This document shows positions 12,501-23,482 of a DNA stretch of 64,000 nucleotides, piece after piece (positions within the stretch are counted from its first letter, which is position 1; each line of letters opens with the position of its first letter). The stretch is from positions 33,262 through 97,261 of the forward strand of contig PDHQ01000107.1 of NCBI GenBank assembly GCA_003339415.1, given 5' to 3'. Both the position numbers and the translations under genes were made by a program. The notes under the pieces are model-generated. The model was not told the origin of the DNA and made no database searches. It saw nothing but the letters and a program-made list of their open reading frames with translations. This stretch comes from Ophiocordyceps camponoti-saundersi (nom. inval.) (lineage: Eukaryota > Ascomycota > Sordariomycetes > Hypocreales > Ophiocordycipitaceae).

Positions 12501-14770
12501 TAACGAAGAAAGGGGTAAAATTCGTTTAGGGATTAGATTAAGAATAAGCTTTCTAGGAAGTTAAGAATTTATTTATAAGAGCCTTTTTATTAGTAGAATA
12601 AAACTTCGGGGACCTTATATTTTTAAAAGTAAATATTAGCGCTTATATTATAAGAGGTTATTTTTATTAGGAATAAGAAAGATAGAAATAACTAATAGCG
12701 TTTTTTTCCGTAAAAATAAATATAGCTAAATATAACTATTTAATATATAATAAAAAGATATTAGCGATTATTAAATACTTAAAATAGTAGCACGCTAAAC
12801 TACGTAATTATAATAGCTTCGATATTATTATTAATTATAAGAATTTAAAGTATTTTATAATTCGCCGGCACTTTTTAGAATAATAAGCTTATTAAGCTAA
12901 GTACTTATTATAATTTAACTTTAAGATTTATTATTAACTTAGTAAATAAGCCGCGGTTTTAGACGCCCTTTCCCGTAAAAATTAAGATAAACCTTTAACT
13001 ACGGAGGAGAAGGACGCCTACTTTATATAGATAATTCCCGAAAAAGCCTTATAATTCTACTTATAAGCGATAGTAATTAATACTTCTAGGAACCTTACTA
13101 ATATCCTAGAAAAAGAGGAAAGCGAAGATAGATAATAAAATATAAATATAGCTACGGAAAATGCTATAGATTTATAAAATAATAATCTACTAAAAACTTA
13201 AGTTTTCTCTAATAATAAGTTTTAGGAATTTTAGAATAGGACGGTATTATAAGACTTAGTTTTCTAGGAAATATACTAAGCTATAATAAAAGGAGACCGC
13301 TTATTATTTCTAAAGCTATAACTTAAAGTTTAAATTATAGATTATTATATTAACGCTAAAAGAAAACTATATTTCTATAATAAGCTTTAAGTCCTAAAAG
13401 CCCTAGTTACTATAATAAAAGACTTTAAAAAAGTACTAGCCTCCCCGCTTAATATATTATAAAATTATCTTATCTAAATAATTTATAACTTAGCCTTAGT
13501 TAGTTATTTTAAAAAGGAAAATATAATAGCCCTTATAACTTATAATTTTTTTTAGCTATTTTAATAATAATATGTTTATTAATTCCTTAAGAATTATAAT
13601 ACTTATAGTAAAACTAAGGCTTAGAAATAATATCGAGCTACCTTTTTTAAGTTATTACTTACTTTAGATTAATTTTACTAATATATATAAATAGATTTTA
13701 TAATAAACTTCCCGCTTATAGAACGCGGAAATAAGCACTTATAGGTAATTAAAAACTACCTTAGTAAAAAGATCTTACTTAAGCTAATACTCTTAATAAA
13801 CGCTCCGCTTTATATAAAGCAGTTTCTCTAATATTTTATATAGTTTTATTAGTAGCTAAGTATTATCGTAAATAATAAAGGAACTAACTAAATAAGTAAA
13901 TTCTAAAGCTATTTTTACTAACTTTATAAAATTAATTAAATACTTAGTATAGCTTATTATTTATAAACTAATAAAGGATATAAGAGGGTTAATTAAGATA
14001 TATAAGCTTACCTCTAAGTAATAATCTTTTATAATTAAAATAATTAAGATAAATAGCTTCTTATAGCTTAGCTTACGCTAAATAGTAAAGTTTACTTAGC
14101 TATAGGAATAACGCTATTTTTCGTAACTTATAAGTTTTAAGCTCTAATAATAATATTATTAAACTTAGATACTCCGTAATTATTAATAAGAAATCTTAAA
14201 AGCTAGGCTAAGGAATTTATAAAATAATTATAATAAGTAATAAATTTATATTAAGCTATTAATATTTTATCCTTATAAACCTAAAAGTTCTAAGCTAATA
14301 AGAATTAATAAGTAGCTAAGCGCTTTAAAATTAGCGATAAAGTTTAGCTTAATTTATATAATTTCCTTAGCGTAAAGCTTAAAAAGAAGCTTAATTAGAA
14401 AAACGCTAAGTTTATAATAGCGCGGGTTATTAACCTTTCCCTTATTAAACTTATAGGATTACTAATAAGAGCTTATAATCGCTTTAGTATAAATTTACTT
14501 AAGAGGGTAGCTTTAAACCTTTTACTTAGATAAAAAATTATTAATTTATAGCCTTTTATAATACTAATTAACGGGGAAGAAGAATAGGAAATTAAAAAAA
14601 TTATTTTAGCTAAATAGAAGAAAGTAAGTAAAAGTAAAAAATAAAAGGTCTTCGTTAAATAAAAAAGTTATTAAAACCTAATATAAGAACTTTTAGTAAA
14701 ACTTAAAAATACCGCCGCTCTTAATCGCTTTAAAGCTTTATATAAACCGGCTATATATAATAATAAGTAA
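9552..14770 (+). pseudogene. Degenerate gag-pol of gypsy copy 2
   Basis: This is the counterpart of the copy 1 remnant starting at base 1. Gag-like sequence runs to about 10750, followed by the zinc-knuckle trace at 10765-10806 in which Cys and His codons became Tyr codons. A protease-RT linker leads to reverse transcriptase (about 11755-12450), with R-P-S-like and F-V-x-K-like blocks and Tyr-Ile-Asn-Asn in place of the catalytic Tyr-x-Asp-Asp. RNase H-like sequence extends to about 12960. Integrase follows, then the chromodomain. The numerous stops fall at codons that CpA-to-TpA changes create from Gln and Trp. Confidence 0.82.
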
Positions 14771-14859
14771 GTTATTAGGAAATATATAATAAAATAGCTA
14801 ATAGCGGGATTATATTAAAAAGCGTACTAACGGGCGCGGAAAATATACCCCCCCCCCCC

Positions 14860-16480
14860 CTTATAATATTTAGCAGCGCTACTTCTTTATAAATAATAAC
14901 TCCTTAGCTAAATAATAGCGGTAGCGCGATAATATTAGGGTTATTAATTTAGTAGTAATAGCGATAAATATAATAGTAGCGGTAATAGCGATATTATATT
15001 TTAAAATAATAACTTTTTCTTTTAATATTAAAATATTAGCTAACCCCTCGGAGCCCGAAAGCTTATAGGGGGGGGCGATATTAAGAATAGCGTTAATATA
15101 CTCCTTAAAAAAAGAAATTAACTTTCCGCGTTTAGTATTATAAGATTAAGAAAACTAATTATATAATAAAAAAAGTATTATTATATATAAGCTTAAGCTT
15201 AGTTAATATCGTTAAGGTTTAAGTAATAATAATTAACGCTTAAAAAATATTATCCGCCCTTATTATTATTTTAAGCGGCGGCTTAGTTTTAGCGGTAATA
15301 TATTACGCTATATAAGCTAAAACTAAAAGCTAAGGGGTAAGCGTATAAGTTTAGTATAAAGGTATATATTTTATATAAGATATATAAAGTTTTTACTTCC
15401 CCGTATACCTTAGTATTATAGCTTAATTATAATATTTATAACTTTATTTTATATAATAAAAATATAGAGGCTCCCGAAAAGCCCCCTTATTATAATTATC
15501 TTTATTTTTATCCTTATCTTTATTATTATTTTCTTCGTTAATAAGGTTAGCGGTAAAGGCGGGAGAAGGAGAGGGAGTAAAAGTAAGGGCGGGGGCGGGA
15601 GTCTTAGCCTAAGATTTCTTTTATAAAATAGGCTACGAAAAACTTAATATTAGCGAACGCTTATTATAAATAAATCGCTTTCTTAAACGCGGGATAAGGA
15701 TTTACCGTAATAAAAGAAGGAGAAAGAGAAAGGGAGAGCCGGCGAGGGGCCTTAAGCTAGGAGCTTCTCCGTATAGTAACTTAAGAAATACCCGATAATA
15801 TTAGTAGCGTATTTCTTTATAATAAGTAAGTTACTTTTTTAAATATAAGATTAATAAGTTTTATACGATAAGCTATTAAGTAAAAGGAAGAAAAAACTTA
15901 TATTAGGAGATAGAGGAGAAGGAGAAATAGAAAAAAAAGAAGGAGGAGGAGGAGGAGGCTTAGAGTAATAATAACCCCCTTAGGTTAGCTTATAGCTATA
16001 ATACTTTTTAAACTAAATATTAAAAGCTAGGAAATCCTCCTTTAAACTAAGGCCCTTATTATCGCCCGCGATATTATTATCGCTATTATTATCGCTATTA
16101 TTATTACTATTATTATTATTATTATTAGTAATAGTAATTATAATATTAATAGTAGTAATAATAGTAAAATTAATAATAGAGGAGGTAGTAATAGCAAGGT
16201 TCTAAAAATAATTATTATATTCGCTAAGCTAAGATATCCCTATAAGTAAGAAAACGTTAGTATAGTTAAACTTATAAAATAAGTAGCGGATTCCCTTACT
16301 AATAATAATAATAATAGTAATATTAATAATAATAACGATAAGGCTATAAAAGGAAGAAGGGAAAAAATAAAGGATTTAATAAGTAGGTATTATAAAAGCT
16401 ATAGAAAAGTAAGGCGGACCGGGTAACTTAGCGGAAAATTTTTTACCTAACCTTACTATATACTATATAACGGATCCCGC
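14860..16480 (-). pseudogene. Possible antisense accessory ORF in gypsy copy 2
   Basis: This occupies the same position as in copy 1, between the chromodomain and the purine tract. Around 15300-15450 a minus-strand frame resembles the copy 1 frame at 5700-5900 residue by residue, although the copies differ by indels elsewhere. The composition is Asn/Ala/Ile-rich after mutation. Function unknown. It could also be a non-coding spacer with chance openness, because TpA-rich DNA has biased codons. Confidence 0.33.
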
Positions 16481-16506
16481 GCTTATAGGTAAGGGGAGGG
16501 ACCTTA

Positions 16507-16806
16507 TATTAAAGTCTAGCTTTTATATTATATTTAAGTTATTAACTTAAATATTAGACTTATAAATTAGCCTCGCGATTAAACGATAAGGCTACCGCTA
16601 TCTAGCTTAGAAGCTTATAGCGGAAGGATTAGAAGGAACGGAACGAAAAGGATAGTTAAACGGGGAGGTAAATAAGCTTTAAAAGAAAGAGCGGTATATA
16701 TAGCTATTTAGCACGCTAGAGTGCGGCTTCCTTAAAAGCTCGTTATACGTAATTATTATTATATATAGCTTAGTAAATAAGCACCTCTTTAACTAGTCCC
16801 TTAATA
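16507..16806 (+). repeat. 3' LTR of gypsy copy 2
   Basis: This is a 300-bp LTR with TATTAAAG...CCTTAATA ends. It is preceded by a purine tract (about 16487-16501) and followed at 16807-16811 by TATAA, matching the five bases before the 5' LTR. Confidence 0.92.
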
Positions 16807-19195
16807 TATAAGCTATAAATTTAACTTAAATAGATAGTAGATCCGTTTTATAAGGAATATTATAGCCTCTTCTTTCCCCTATAAAGCGGTAAGTAAAAAG
16901 GGCTAAATAATTTAATTTATTATACCCTACGCTTATATAAAATAGATTAAATAAAATAATAGCTTAAGGGCGTTAAAGCTATAAGGCTTAATAAGGTACC
17001 CGTAATCTCTCCTTTCTAAGCTTAGTAGTTATATAGATCTTATAGTTAGTTATTAAGATAGCCTTATTAATACTAACCCCTAGTAACTTACTTAGTAAAG
17101 CTTATACCTTAGCTTTTAGATAGCTTATATAAGCGTGCTATAAGTCCTTATTTATTTTTATAATAAGTTAAGAAACTTATAAATTAAGTAAGGCTATAAG
17201 AGTTAGTTTAATAACTTATAACTAAAGCTACCTAATCCTTATAATTATATAATAAAAAATTACCTTATTTTTTAAATTATAAAATTAGCTTATAAAGTTA
17301 TTTTAAGCGTAACCTTTTTCTATAAAAATTATTAAAAAAATAAAATTAATATTAAAGTTAAGGTTAAACTTAATATTAATAAGGGTTATACGATAACTTA
17401 TTTCTATTATAAATATAACTATATTTACCCTTAAGGTAATAACTTTAATTATAATAATAATAAAATTAGCTTATATATTTAAGTTAAAAATATTAAATTA
17501 GTTAAGGAAGTTAAAGATATATATTAAGCACCCCCTATTAAGGAGAACGCTATCTTTTATCTTTATACCTTTTAAAATAGGATTTTTTAAAGCTATAAAA
17601 ACGCCTAAGGTTTCCTTATCCCTTTATTAGCTAGTAATTCCTATATTATCTTTTTTCTATTAATTAACTTTCTATTAAGTTAATTAATAATAAGCTACCT
17701 TATCTATAACTTATCGAAAAAGGTTTTTATTAAGATTAACTTAATTTTATAGAAAAGAAAGGATTAAGTTTAGGAGAATATAAAAGTATCTTTTTTAGTA
17801 ATTTTCCTTTTTCTTAAACTCTCGAAGATATTTTTAACTATACTAAGTATAAATTTAAGCGTTACGCTTTCTAAGATTTTTCTAATTTACTTATATAAAG
17901 GAAGAAAAAAAAGGAGAAAGGGCTTATATTATTAAGCGGCTATTTTAATCTTTATTTTATAAGGTATTTACTTTTATCTATTACTTAAGATTATCGTAAA
18001 TAATAAAAGCTAATTTCTTCTTAGTCTTATCTAGCTTAGGGGCCTTATAATTAGCCCTCCTAAATTCTTAAAAAATATCGATAAATTAAGAAGCTTTTCT
18101 ATAATCCTTATAGCGGACTAAATCGAGGTTATATTATATTATTTATATAAATAAGGGATATTAATCTCTTATTATATAAATAAAATACTTAATATATACC
18201 TTATCTATAAACTTTACGCTATTAAGGCGTAAGTAAATATATTATACTTAGATTAATTAGGTAACTTAGTTATTAATATCTTTTTTAGAAAGGTCTCGTA
18301 AAAAAAGATCCCGTAATTTATTTTTAGCTAACTTATATTTAGCTATTTCTCTAAGCTATATAAAGGCTTAAAAAGTAATAAGTTTCTCCCTTAGTAAAAA
18401 GTCCCCTTAAATTAGGGATTAATAAGCTAAAAAAAGCCTTACTTAGATAAATAAATTTATCCCTTTAAGGGCTTTCTCTATCTTATAATATTCTTTTAAA
18501 TCTTTTTAGAAATTAGGAAAGGTAAAAGACTTATATTTTTTCCTTAAAAGTTAGAAAATTTCGGGGTTAGAGGGCGTCTTATTTCTTATATAACCTCCTA
18601 AGTTTCCGAGAGGGATTTCCGGCCTATTTAGCTTAATAAGAAAATCTTATAATTTAAAATTAATAAAAGCTTAAATATTATATCCTTAAGCTATATTAAT
18701 AATATCCTAATATTAATTTATTTAGTTTTTTAAGTTCTTAAGGATAAAAGTAAGCTTTAAGGTAGTTAAAAATTTAGCTATAATAGCTTATTATTAAAAT
18801 TATTAATTATAATTAAAAATTAATAAATTTAGGGGTTATAAATCCGCTAAAAATAATAATAATAACCTTACTTCTATAAAAGCTTAATTAATTAAGTAAT
18901 TTATAAAATATAAGTTATATAAGCTATAAGAATAATAAAATTAAATAAATTAGATTAGAGAGTACTAACTAAGCTTATAATTATTAAATAAGGAGAAAGC
19001 GTATAAATTATATTAATTAATATACTTACCTTTTCTAAACGGAGGGAATTATTATTATCTTTATATATATAATAAGAACTTTCTATATCGGCCTCTTATA
19101 CCGTAATACCTTTATAAATAAACCTTTATTCCTATAGCTTATATATTACCCCGGATATAGCCCTTTTCCTAATAGGAATTCCGTTTCCTAGGCTG
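16807..19195 (-). mobile_element. Ty1/copia-type element, 5' part (gag, protease, integrase start)
   Basis: Read on the minus strand, this continues the copia-like frame interrupted at 9165. Near 17150-16807 is the N-terminal part of integrase. Near 17550-17300 is a protease-like stretch beginning with an Asp-Ser pattern. The remainder up to about 18900 should be gag, which I cannot recognise. The last 200-300 bp before normal DNA (about 18950-19195) may be the 5' LTR, but its ends and primer-binding site are not clear after RIP. The partner half lies at 7192-9165. Confidence 0.6.
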
Positions 19196-19659
19196 CGGAT
19201 CCGTTACTATGATGCCTGCACGCCTTAAGGGATGATAAAATATACGCCTAGCCCACCCTTGTCTTAGCCCTCTGACAGCAACTTATCATATCCATACATA
19301 TTGAATCCTCCGAGTCAAGGCTAAAGGAAGCCTCTCGTATTTTATGTATGTATGGTACAGGGATTATGCCTCCTTGTGATGGTCAGTCCAACATACATAT
19401 GTGTATGTATGTCATGTCGTATTCCGCTTTCGTTTTCGATTTTTCTCAAGGGGAAAAGATGCTTCTCTCAAAACTCGCTTTCACAATAAGACGCAGATGG
19501 AATAGGTAGTGAGGTTTAAAGGTGTATGTATAAAGGCCCCCCCCCCCCCCCTCCCCCTTGATGGCTCCGGCATCATATCCATCTTCAGTCATTTGGTATA
19601 CATACGTCATACATTCTTATCATTCATTGCATTCGTTCGGATATACCAAATCAGACAAG
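19196..19659. other. Intergenic, edge of the transposon island
   Basis: Base composition returns to normal within a few tens of bases. The stretch holds ATGTATGT-type repeats (about 19340-19420), a 15-base C run at 19537-19551 and the leader of the first gene. No RNA gene or further transposon piece was recognised. Confidence 0.6.
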
Positions 19660-21006
19660 ATGAAGGGCTATTGGATCATCATCATCATCACCTCTTTGCT
19701 GCAATCACTTGCTCTTGGGCGCCGCATACCGGACAAGACATCTAGAATCGGCTTGACAAACGACCGTCCCGACGTTGGACCGATGATACATAGACTAATG
19801 TTCAGACCGGGTGCTCGACTTTTCGAACCTCTTGGATGGACTTTCTATGTCGTCTTATATGGTGAAGAGTTCAATCCGAGTCGGGTTAGAAGCCTTGGCG
19901 GACTTTGGACAGGAGTCTTTGATTACGCCATTACTGGACGAGGGCAACGTATTCTACTGACAGAATCGCCTCAAGCAGACACAAGCAATCAAGGCGCATG
20001 GGTTTATTCGGTCGTGGTTGGACCTAACGCGGTATCACATTGGGCTGATGGTCACTTGGTTGGCATGTATCCGGTTGGTGGTGTGCCGTGGTCACAGATA
20101 TCAGGCTATGCCTATTACCCTCCACAGTCGTCGGAGCTGCAATGGCCCCTTTTATGGAGAGCGTCCCTCTTCCTTCGCACGGTTAGTAACCCTGACTGCG
20201 ACGACGCATGGTATACCTTTAGCTTCCCGGTACACCTCACCATTCCAGGGGGCCGAGTTGTCGAGCTGGAAGACATGAGGAGCATACGCAACCAGAGACG
20301 ATTGCTGAACGATATCACCACCGAGGGAGGTCTGCATTGGCATTTTGGTCCAGGAGATACGGCGCCCGTGATAGGAGATCAATTGAGTGCCATCCGAAGA
20401 TTGCTTCACTGGAACCCCAACGATGAATCACGAAGTCTGCCTCTGCTAGACGGTAAGAGAGAAAACATCCCCTTTATCTAGGGAGAAAGACTAATCGAAA
20501 AACAAGACCTGTCTCCCGCAAACGATTCGCCAAGCCAAAGCCGCTCCTTCTTGAGTAGCCTCCCCGTCGATGGCCTGAACTTGGGCTTGAGAAGGCGGAC
20601 ACGTCTAGCTTCAGGCCTCGCAGAGACACGCGACTGCGAAATAGTTGCTCAAGCAGTAGGCGCCGGTGAACCAAGGTCTACTTGTACCCTGTTCAAAAGA
20701 CAGGAACCGCAATACGATCGGTGCGACGAGCTCGTCCAGCTGCTGACGAGCTGTCCCGACTTACTCGACAAGCCTGCGCGCAAGCCGGACATCGATGACG
20801 ATGACGTCGACGACGTCACATGGACGATGATGATGAAGAAGCATGCTCAGGGCGGCCGTATCGATCTCAAAGTGCTAGGTGCTGCCAAGCCAGGAAGCCA
20901 TGGCATCAAGACGGCTGAAAACCCTGCTTCGATAATTCATAGTCTTCAACGGTCAGCCACAGCGTCGTCACGACCAAGACAAAGGCAAAGAAGACGAAGA
21001 CAGTGA
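19660..21006 (+). CDS. Secreted protein resembling heat-labile enterotoxin A chain, apparently non-catalytic
   Basis: Model: exons 19660-20452 and 20507-21006, 430 aa. The 54-bp intron has a GACTAATC branch site and keeps the frame. Residues 1-20 form a signal peptide. Residues 34-50 resemble the start of ADP-ribosyltransferase enterotoxin A chains (Asn-Asp-Arg-Pro-Asp, then Arg-Pro-Gly). Residues 112-116 (Gly-Ala-Trp-Val-Tyr) and 140-150 (GGVPWSQISGY) match the core strand and the loop that follows the catalytic site in that family. The acidic Glu-x-Glu segment expected just before residue 140 is absent, and the usual N-terminal catalytic Arg is not evident. The basic C-terminus after about residue 300 is unrelated. 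The start was chosen for its signal peptide. The gene lies 0.5 kb from the transposon island. The family assignment is from recalled motifs and is tentative. Confidence 0.5.
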
Positions 21007-21959
21007 CGGATACAAAGTAACCTCGCTTAGAAGCATTCTAGATGGAGAGTTTTCGAGAGGTGTGAGCCTGAAGATGGTTATAGAGATGGAGATGGCTCTC
21101 TATAAAGGACTAGTCGCTCCTTTGATAGGTAGAGTTAGCTACAAGAGTGGTGCCCGGGTCGCTGCTAGATACGGTGGCTGTACCTACCTAACTCTCCTCT
21201 GTATCCGTAGTAGGTGGGTACTAGCCTACTAGGTAAAAGACAATGAATTGCAGTTAGTGCCTGTTAGCACTCTCCGTACTTAGATGGGTTGCATCCGTGT
21301 TCCCGTTATTTCCCTGCTAGTCAGACTAACACAGGTACTTGTATCCGTACCATTCGCATAACCATTCTTCTTCTTCTTTCCATCCTGCCACTGACTGCCC
21401 TCTGTTACTAGGAAACCAACATCATCGTCAACTCGACCAGACGCTTTCCATCTCCGGAACACTTTCTCTTTCGGCCCAAGACATCATCCAGCATCGGCTC
21501 TCGTGAGAACGCGGCTCGCCCCGTGGCTTGTGGCTCGTCATCCGCCGCCGATCGGATCCATCAACGCGCTACAAACTACAAACGGTCACGCCATCCGCCG
21601 CCGCCCGAGACGCCCCCTTGAAGGAAATCCGAGACACCCCCGGCTCAGACCCTCCTCTCTGCCTACCTACCTAGGTACTGTAGTCGCGGGTAAAGGAAGC
21701 AAGCAAGCAAAAAAAAAAAAGTCATCAACCCTTGTGGCACAAATTGAGACCCGAGACCCGAGGCCCCGTTCGTCAGCTGCAGTGTTTATCCGTCGTCTCC
21801 TCTCCCAATAGCCTCGCGAATGCGCCTGATTCGCCCTTTGCGGTCCCCTCTTCCGCCCACCGCCTTCCCGCCGCATCGACGACTACGACGGCAACAGACC
21901 ATCCTTCGAACCGGATGCCGCCCTCTTTTCACGACCCATAGTCGGACCGCAGCCGCCTC
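21007..21959. other. Intergenic, no gene recognised
   Basis: This is the region between the enterotoxin-like gene and the transporter gene. It contains a TAGTAGG...CCTACTA hairpin (about 21208-21231) and an A run at about 21709-21720. Short ORFs here have no family features. The last few hundred bases are presumably the transporter promoter. Confidence 0.5.
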
Positions 21960-23482
21960 ATGGCTTTGCCGGAGATGCCGGACCACCGGTTGGCGAGGCG
22001 GCTCAGTGATGCTGCTGCCGCCGACGCCGCCGCCGCCCTCGCCCCGGCTAGTCGGAGCTTGTCGCCGGCCGAAACGGCGGCGGCGGCGGCCAAGGAGGAT
22101 GCCGTCCGACTGCTCCCCGGCCTGGGCCTCACCAGGCGCGCTCTCGGCATCTGTCTCCTCCTCGTAACCGTCTTTCTCTGGACCATGTCCAACTTTTTGG
22201 CCAGCGTACGTTCTTCGTCTCTCCCGAATTTTTTCTCTTCCACCGCTGACTTTGTCGGTCGCGCAGTTCATCTTCTCAGACCATACATATGACAAACCAT
22301 TTTTCCTCGTTTACATTAATTCTTCCGTCTTCGCCTTCTCCTTATTGCCGCGGGCGACACGATACCTCCTAAAAAGCGGAATTAGCGGGCTGCGACGTGA
22401 CTTTCTACGCCTGTGGCGCGAGCGCCGGCTGGCTGGCGCAACGCCCAAGACGGCAGTGACGGCCGACGAGGAAGAGACGGCGGGCGAGCGCTTGCTGGTA
22501 GAGGATGAAGAGGCCGCCGAACGGGCGGAGCTGCCGGCGCTGTCTAAAGCCGGGGAGAAGCTCGGAATGCGCGAGACGGCCATGCTCAGCCTCGAGTTCT
22601 CGATGCTCTGGTTCGCTGCCAACTACCTGGCATCTGCCTGCCTCGGCTTCACCAGCGTGGCGAGCGTAACAATTCTTACGTCCACGAGCAGCATGTGGAC
22701 GCTGGTATTGTGCGCAGTCTACGCCGTCGAACACTTCTCCATGCGCAAGCTGGTCGGTGTGACGGCGTCCATGGCCGGTGTCGTCCTCGTCTCGACCGTC
22801 GACCTGTCCGGCTCGAGTGACGCAAATCGCGGCTCGTTCCCGCACAAGACGGCGGGGCAGATTGCGGTGGGCGATGCCATGGCCCTTGGCAGCGCCGTCG
22901 TCTACGGACTGTACGTGACGGTGATGAAGCGACGGGTAGGTCGCGAGGATCGCGTCGACATGCGGCTCTTTTTCGGCCTCGTTGGCGTCTTCAACTTGGT
23001 CCTGCTGTGGCCGCTCTTTCCGGTGCTTCACTGGACGGGATTCGAAACGGTATGTGCATGGACGGGGTCCAAAGTGGAAGAGCAAATGGAAGAGGTCGCT
23101 GACGGAGAGGGTTTACCGTCAAGTTTTCGATGCCACCGACCGGGAACGTGTGGGCCGTCATCGTGGTAAGTTTGGCCCGTTCGCTTTGTTCATCTTGGGC
23201 TTCTTTTCTCGACAGCACCAGGACTGATTAGCCTAGGCAAACTCGCTGTCATCGTTTGTGAGCGACATGTGCTGGGCCTATGCCATGCTGCTTACGACGC
23301 CGCTGGTGGTGACTGTAGGCCTATCGCTGACCATTCCGCTGTCGCTGATCGGGGAGATGATCCAGTACGGGCAGTACTCGAGCTGGGTCTATTGGATCGG
23401 GGCAGGAATCGTCCTTGTTTCCTTTGTCTTCATCAACAGCGAGAGCCAAGAGGAGGAAGAAGATGGTAAGGAAATGTCGTAG
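21960..23482 (+). CDS. THI74/YML018C-type drug/metabolite transporter (SLC35F-like)
   Basis: Exons 21960-22205, 22267-23049, 23124-23165 and 23237-23482 give 438 aa, and all three introns are in phase 0. About 60 residues of Ala-rich, probably disordered N-terminus precede the first membrane helix (Leu/Val-rich, about residues 62-80). Then comes a short loop with the Thr-Tyr-x-Lys-Pro-Phe-Phe pattern typical of the fungal YML018C/THI74 group, and a run of hydrophobic helices forming two EamA-like halves. A Gly/Pro-rich C-terminal half (TTPLVVTVGLSLTIPLSLIG) is highly characteristic. The third exon is only 42 bp. The yeast relatives sit in vacuolar or mitochondrial membranes; the substrate is not known. 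It is likely a membrane transporter of about ten helices. Confidence 0.83.

Larger units (their letters stand above)
9166..16806 (+). mobile_element. Full-length RIP-inactivated Ty3/gypsy chromovirus, copy 2
   Basis: The element is 7641 bp, with LTRs at 9166-9465 and 16507-16806 and flanking TATAA duplications. Internal order: gag with a mutated CCHC knuckle at 10765-10806; reverse transcriptase from about 11755 with the Y-I-N-N box at 12181-12192; RNase H to about 12960; integrase with its D,D-35-E core near 13680-14030; chromodomain near 14575-14770; a C run near 14850; and a 1.65-kb section with an apparent minus-strand frame. A purine tract lies at about 16487-16501. Stops throughout mean it is dead. 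It lies within the integrase region of the copia-like element. Confidence 0.9.
1..19195. repeat. RIP-mutated AT-rich transposon island
   Basis: The tract is strongly AT-rich and nearly devoid of CpA and TpG, while TpA is everywhere and CpG persists. This is the pattern left by repeat-induced point mutation, the fungal process that turns CpA into TpA in duplicated DNA. No long open reading frame survives on either strand, although protein-like frames with regularly spaced stops can be followed for kilobases. Normal base composition returns abruptly near 19,190-19,200. The island consists of one minus-strand copia-like element interrupted by two plus-strand gypsy elements. RIP is inferred from composition; I did not compute indices. 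Confidence 0.93.

Noticed and set aside
1..19195. AT-rich tract considered as mitochondrial DNA or a centromere core
   Set aside because: Near absence of CpA/TpG with CpG kept, plus decipherable gypsy and copia frames, fits RIP-mutated transposons. No mitochondrial genes are present; a centromeric or subtelomeric position cannot be excluded, but no telomere repeat is seen.
21890..21925. GGTTCGAA-like sequence on the minus strand suggesting a tRNA B box
   Set aside because: The flanking bases do not form the T-arm stem and no A box or acceptor stem is present.
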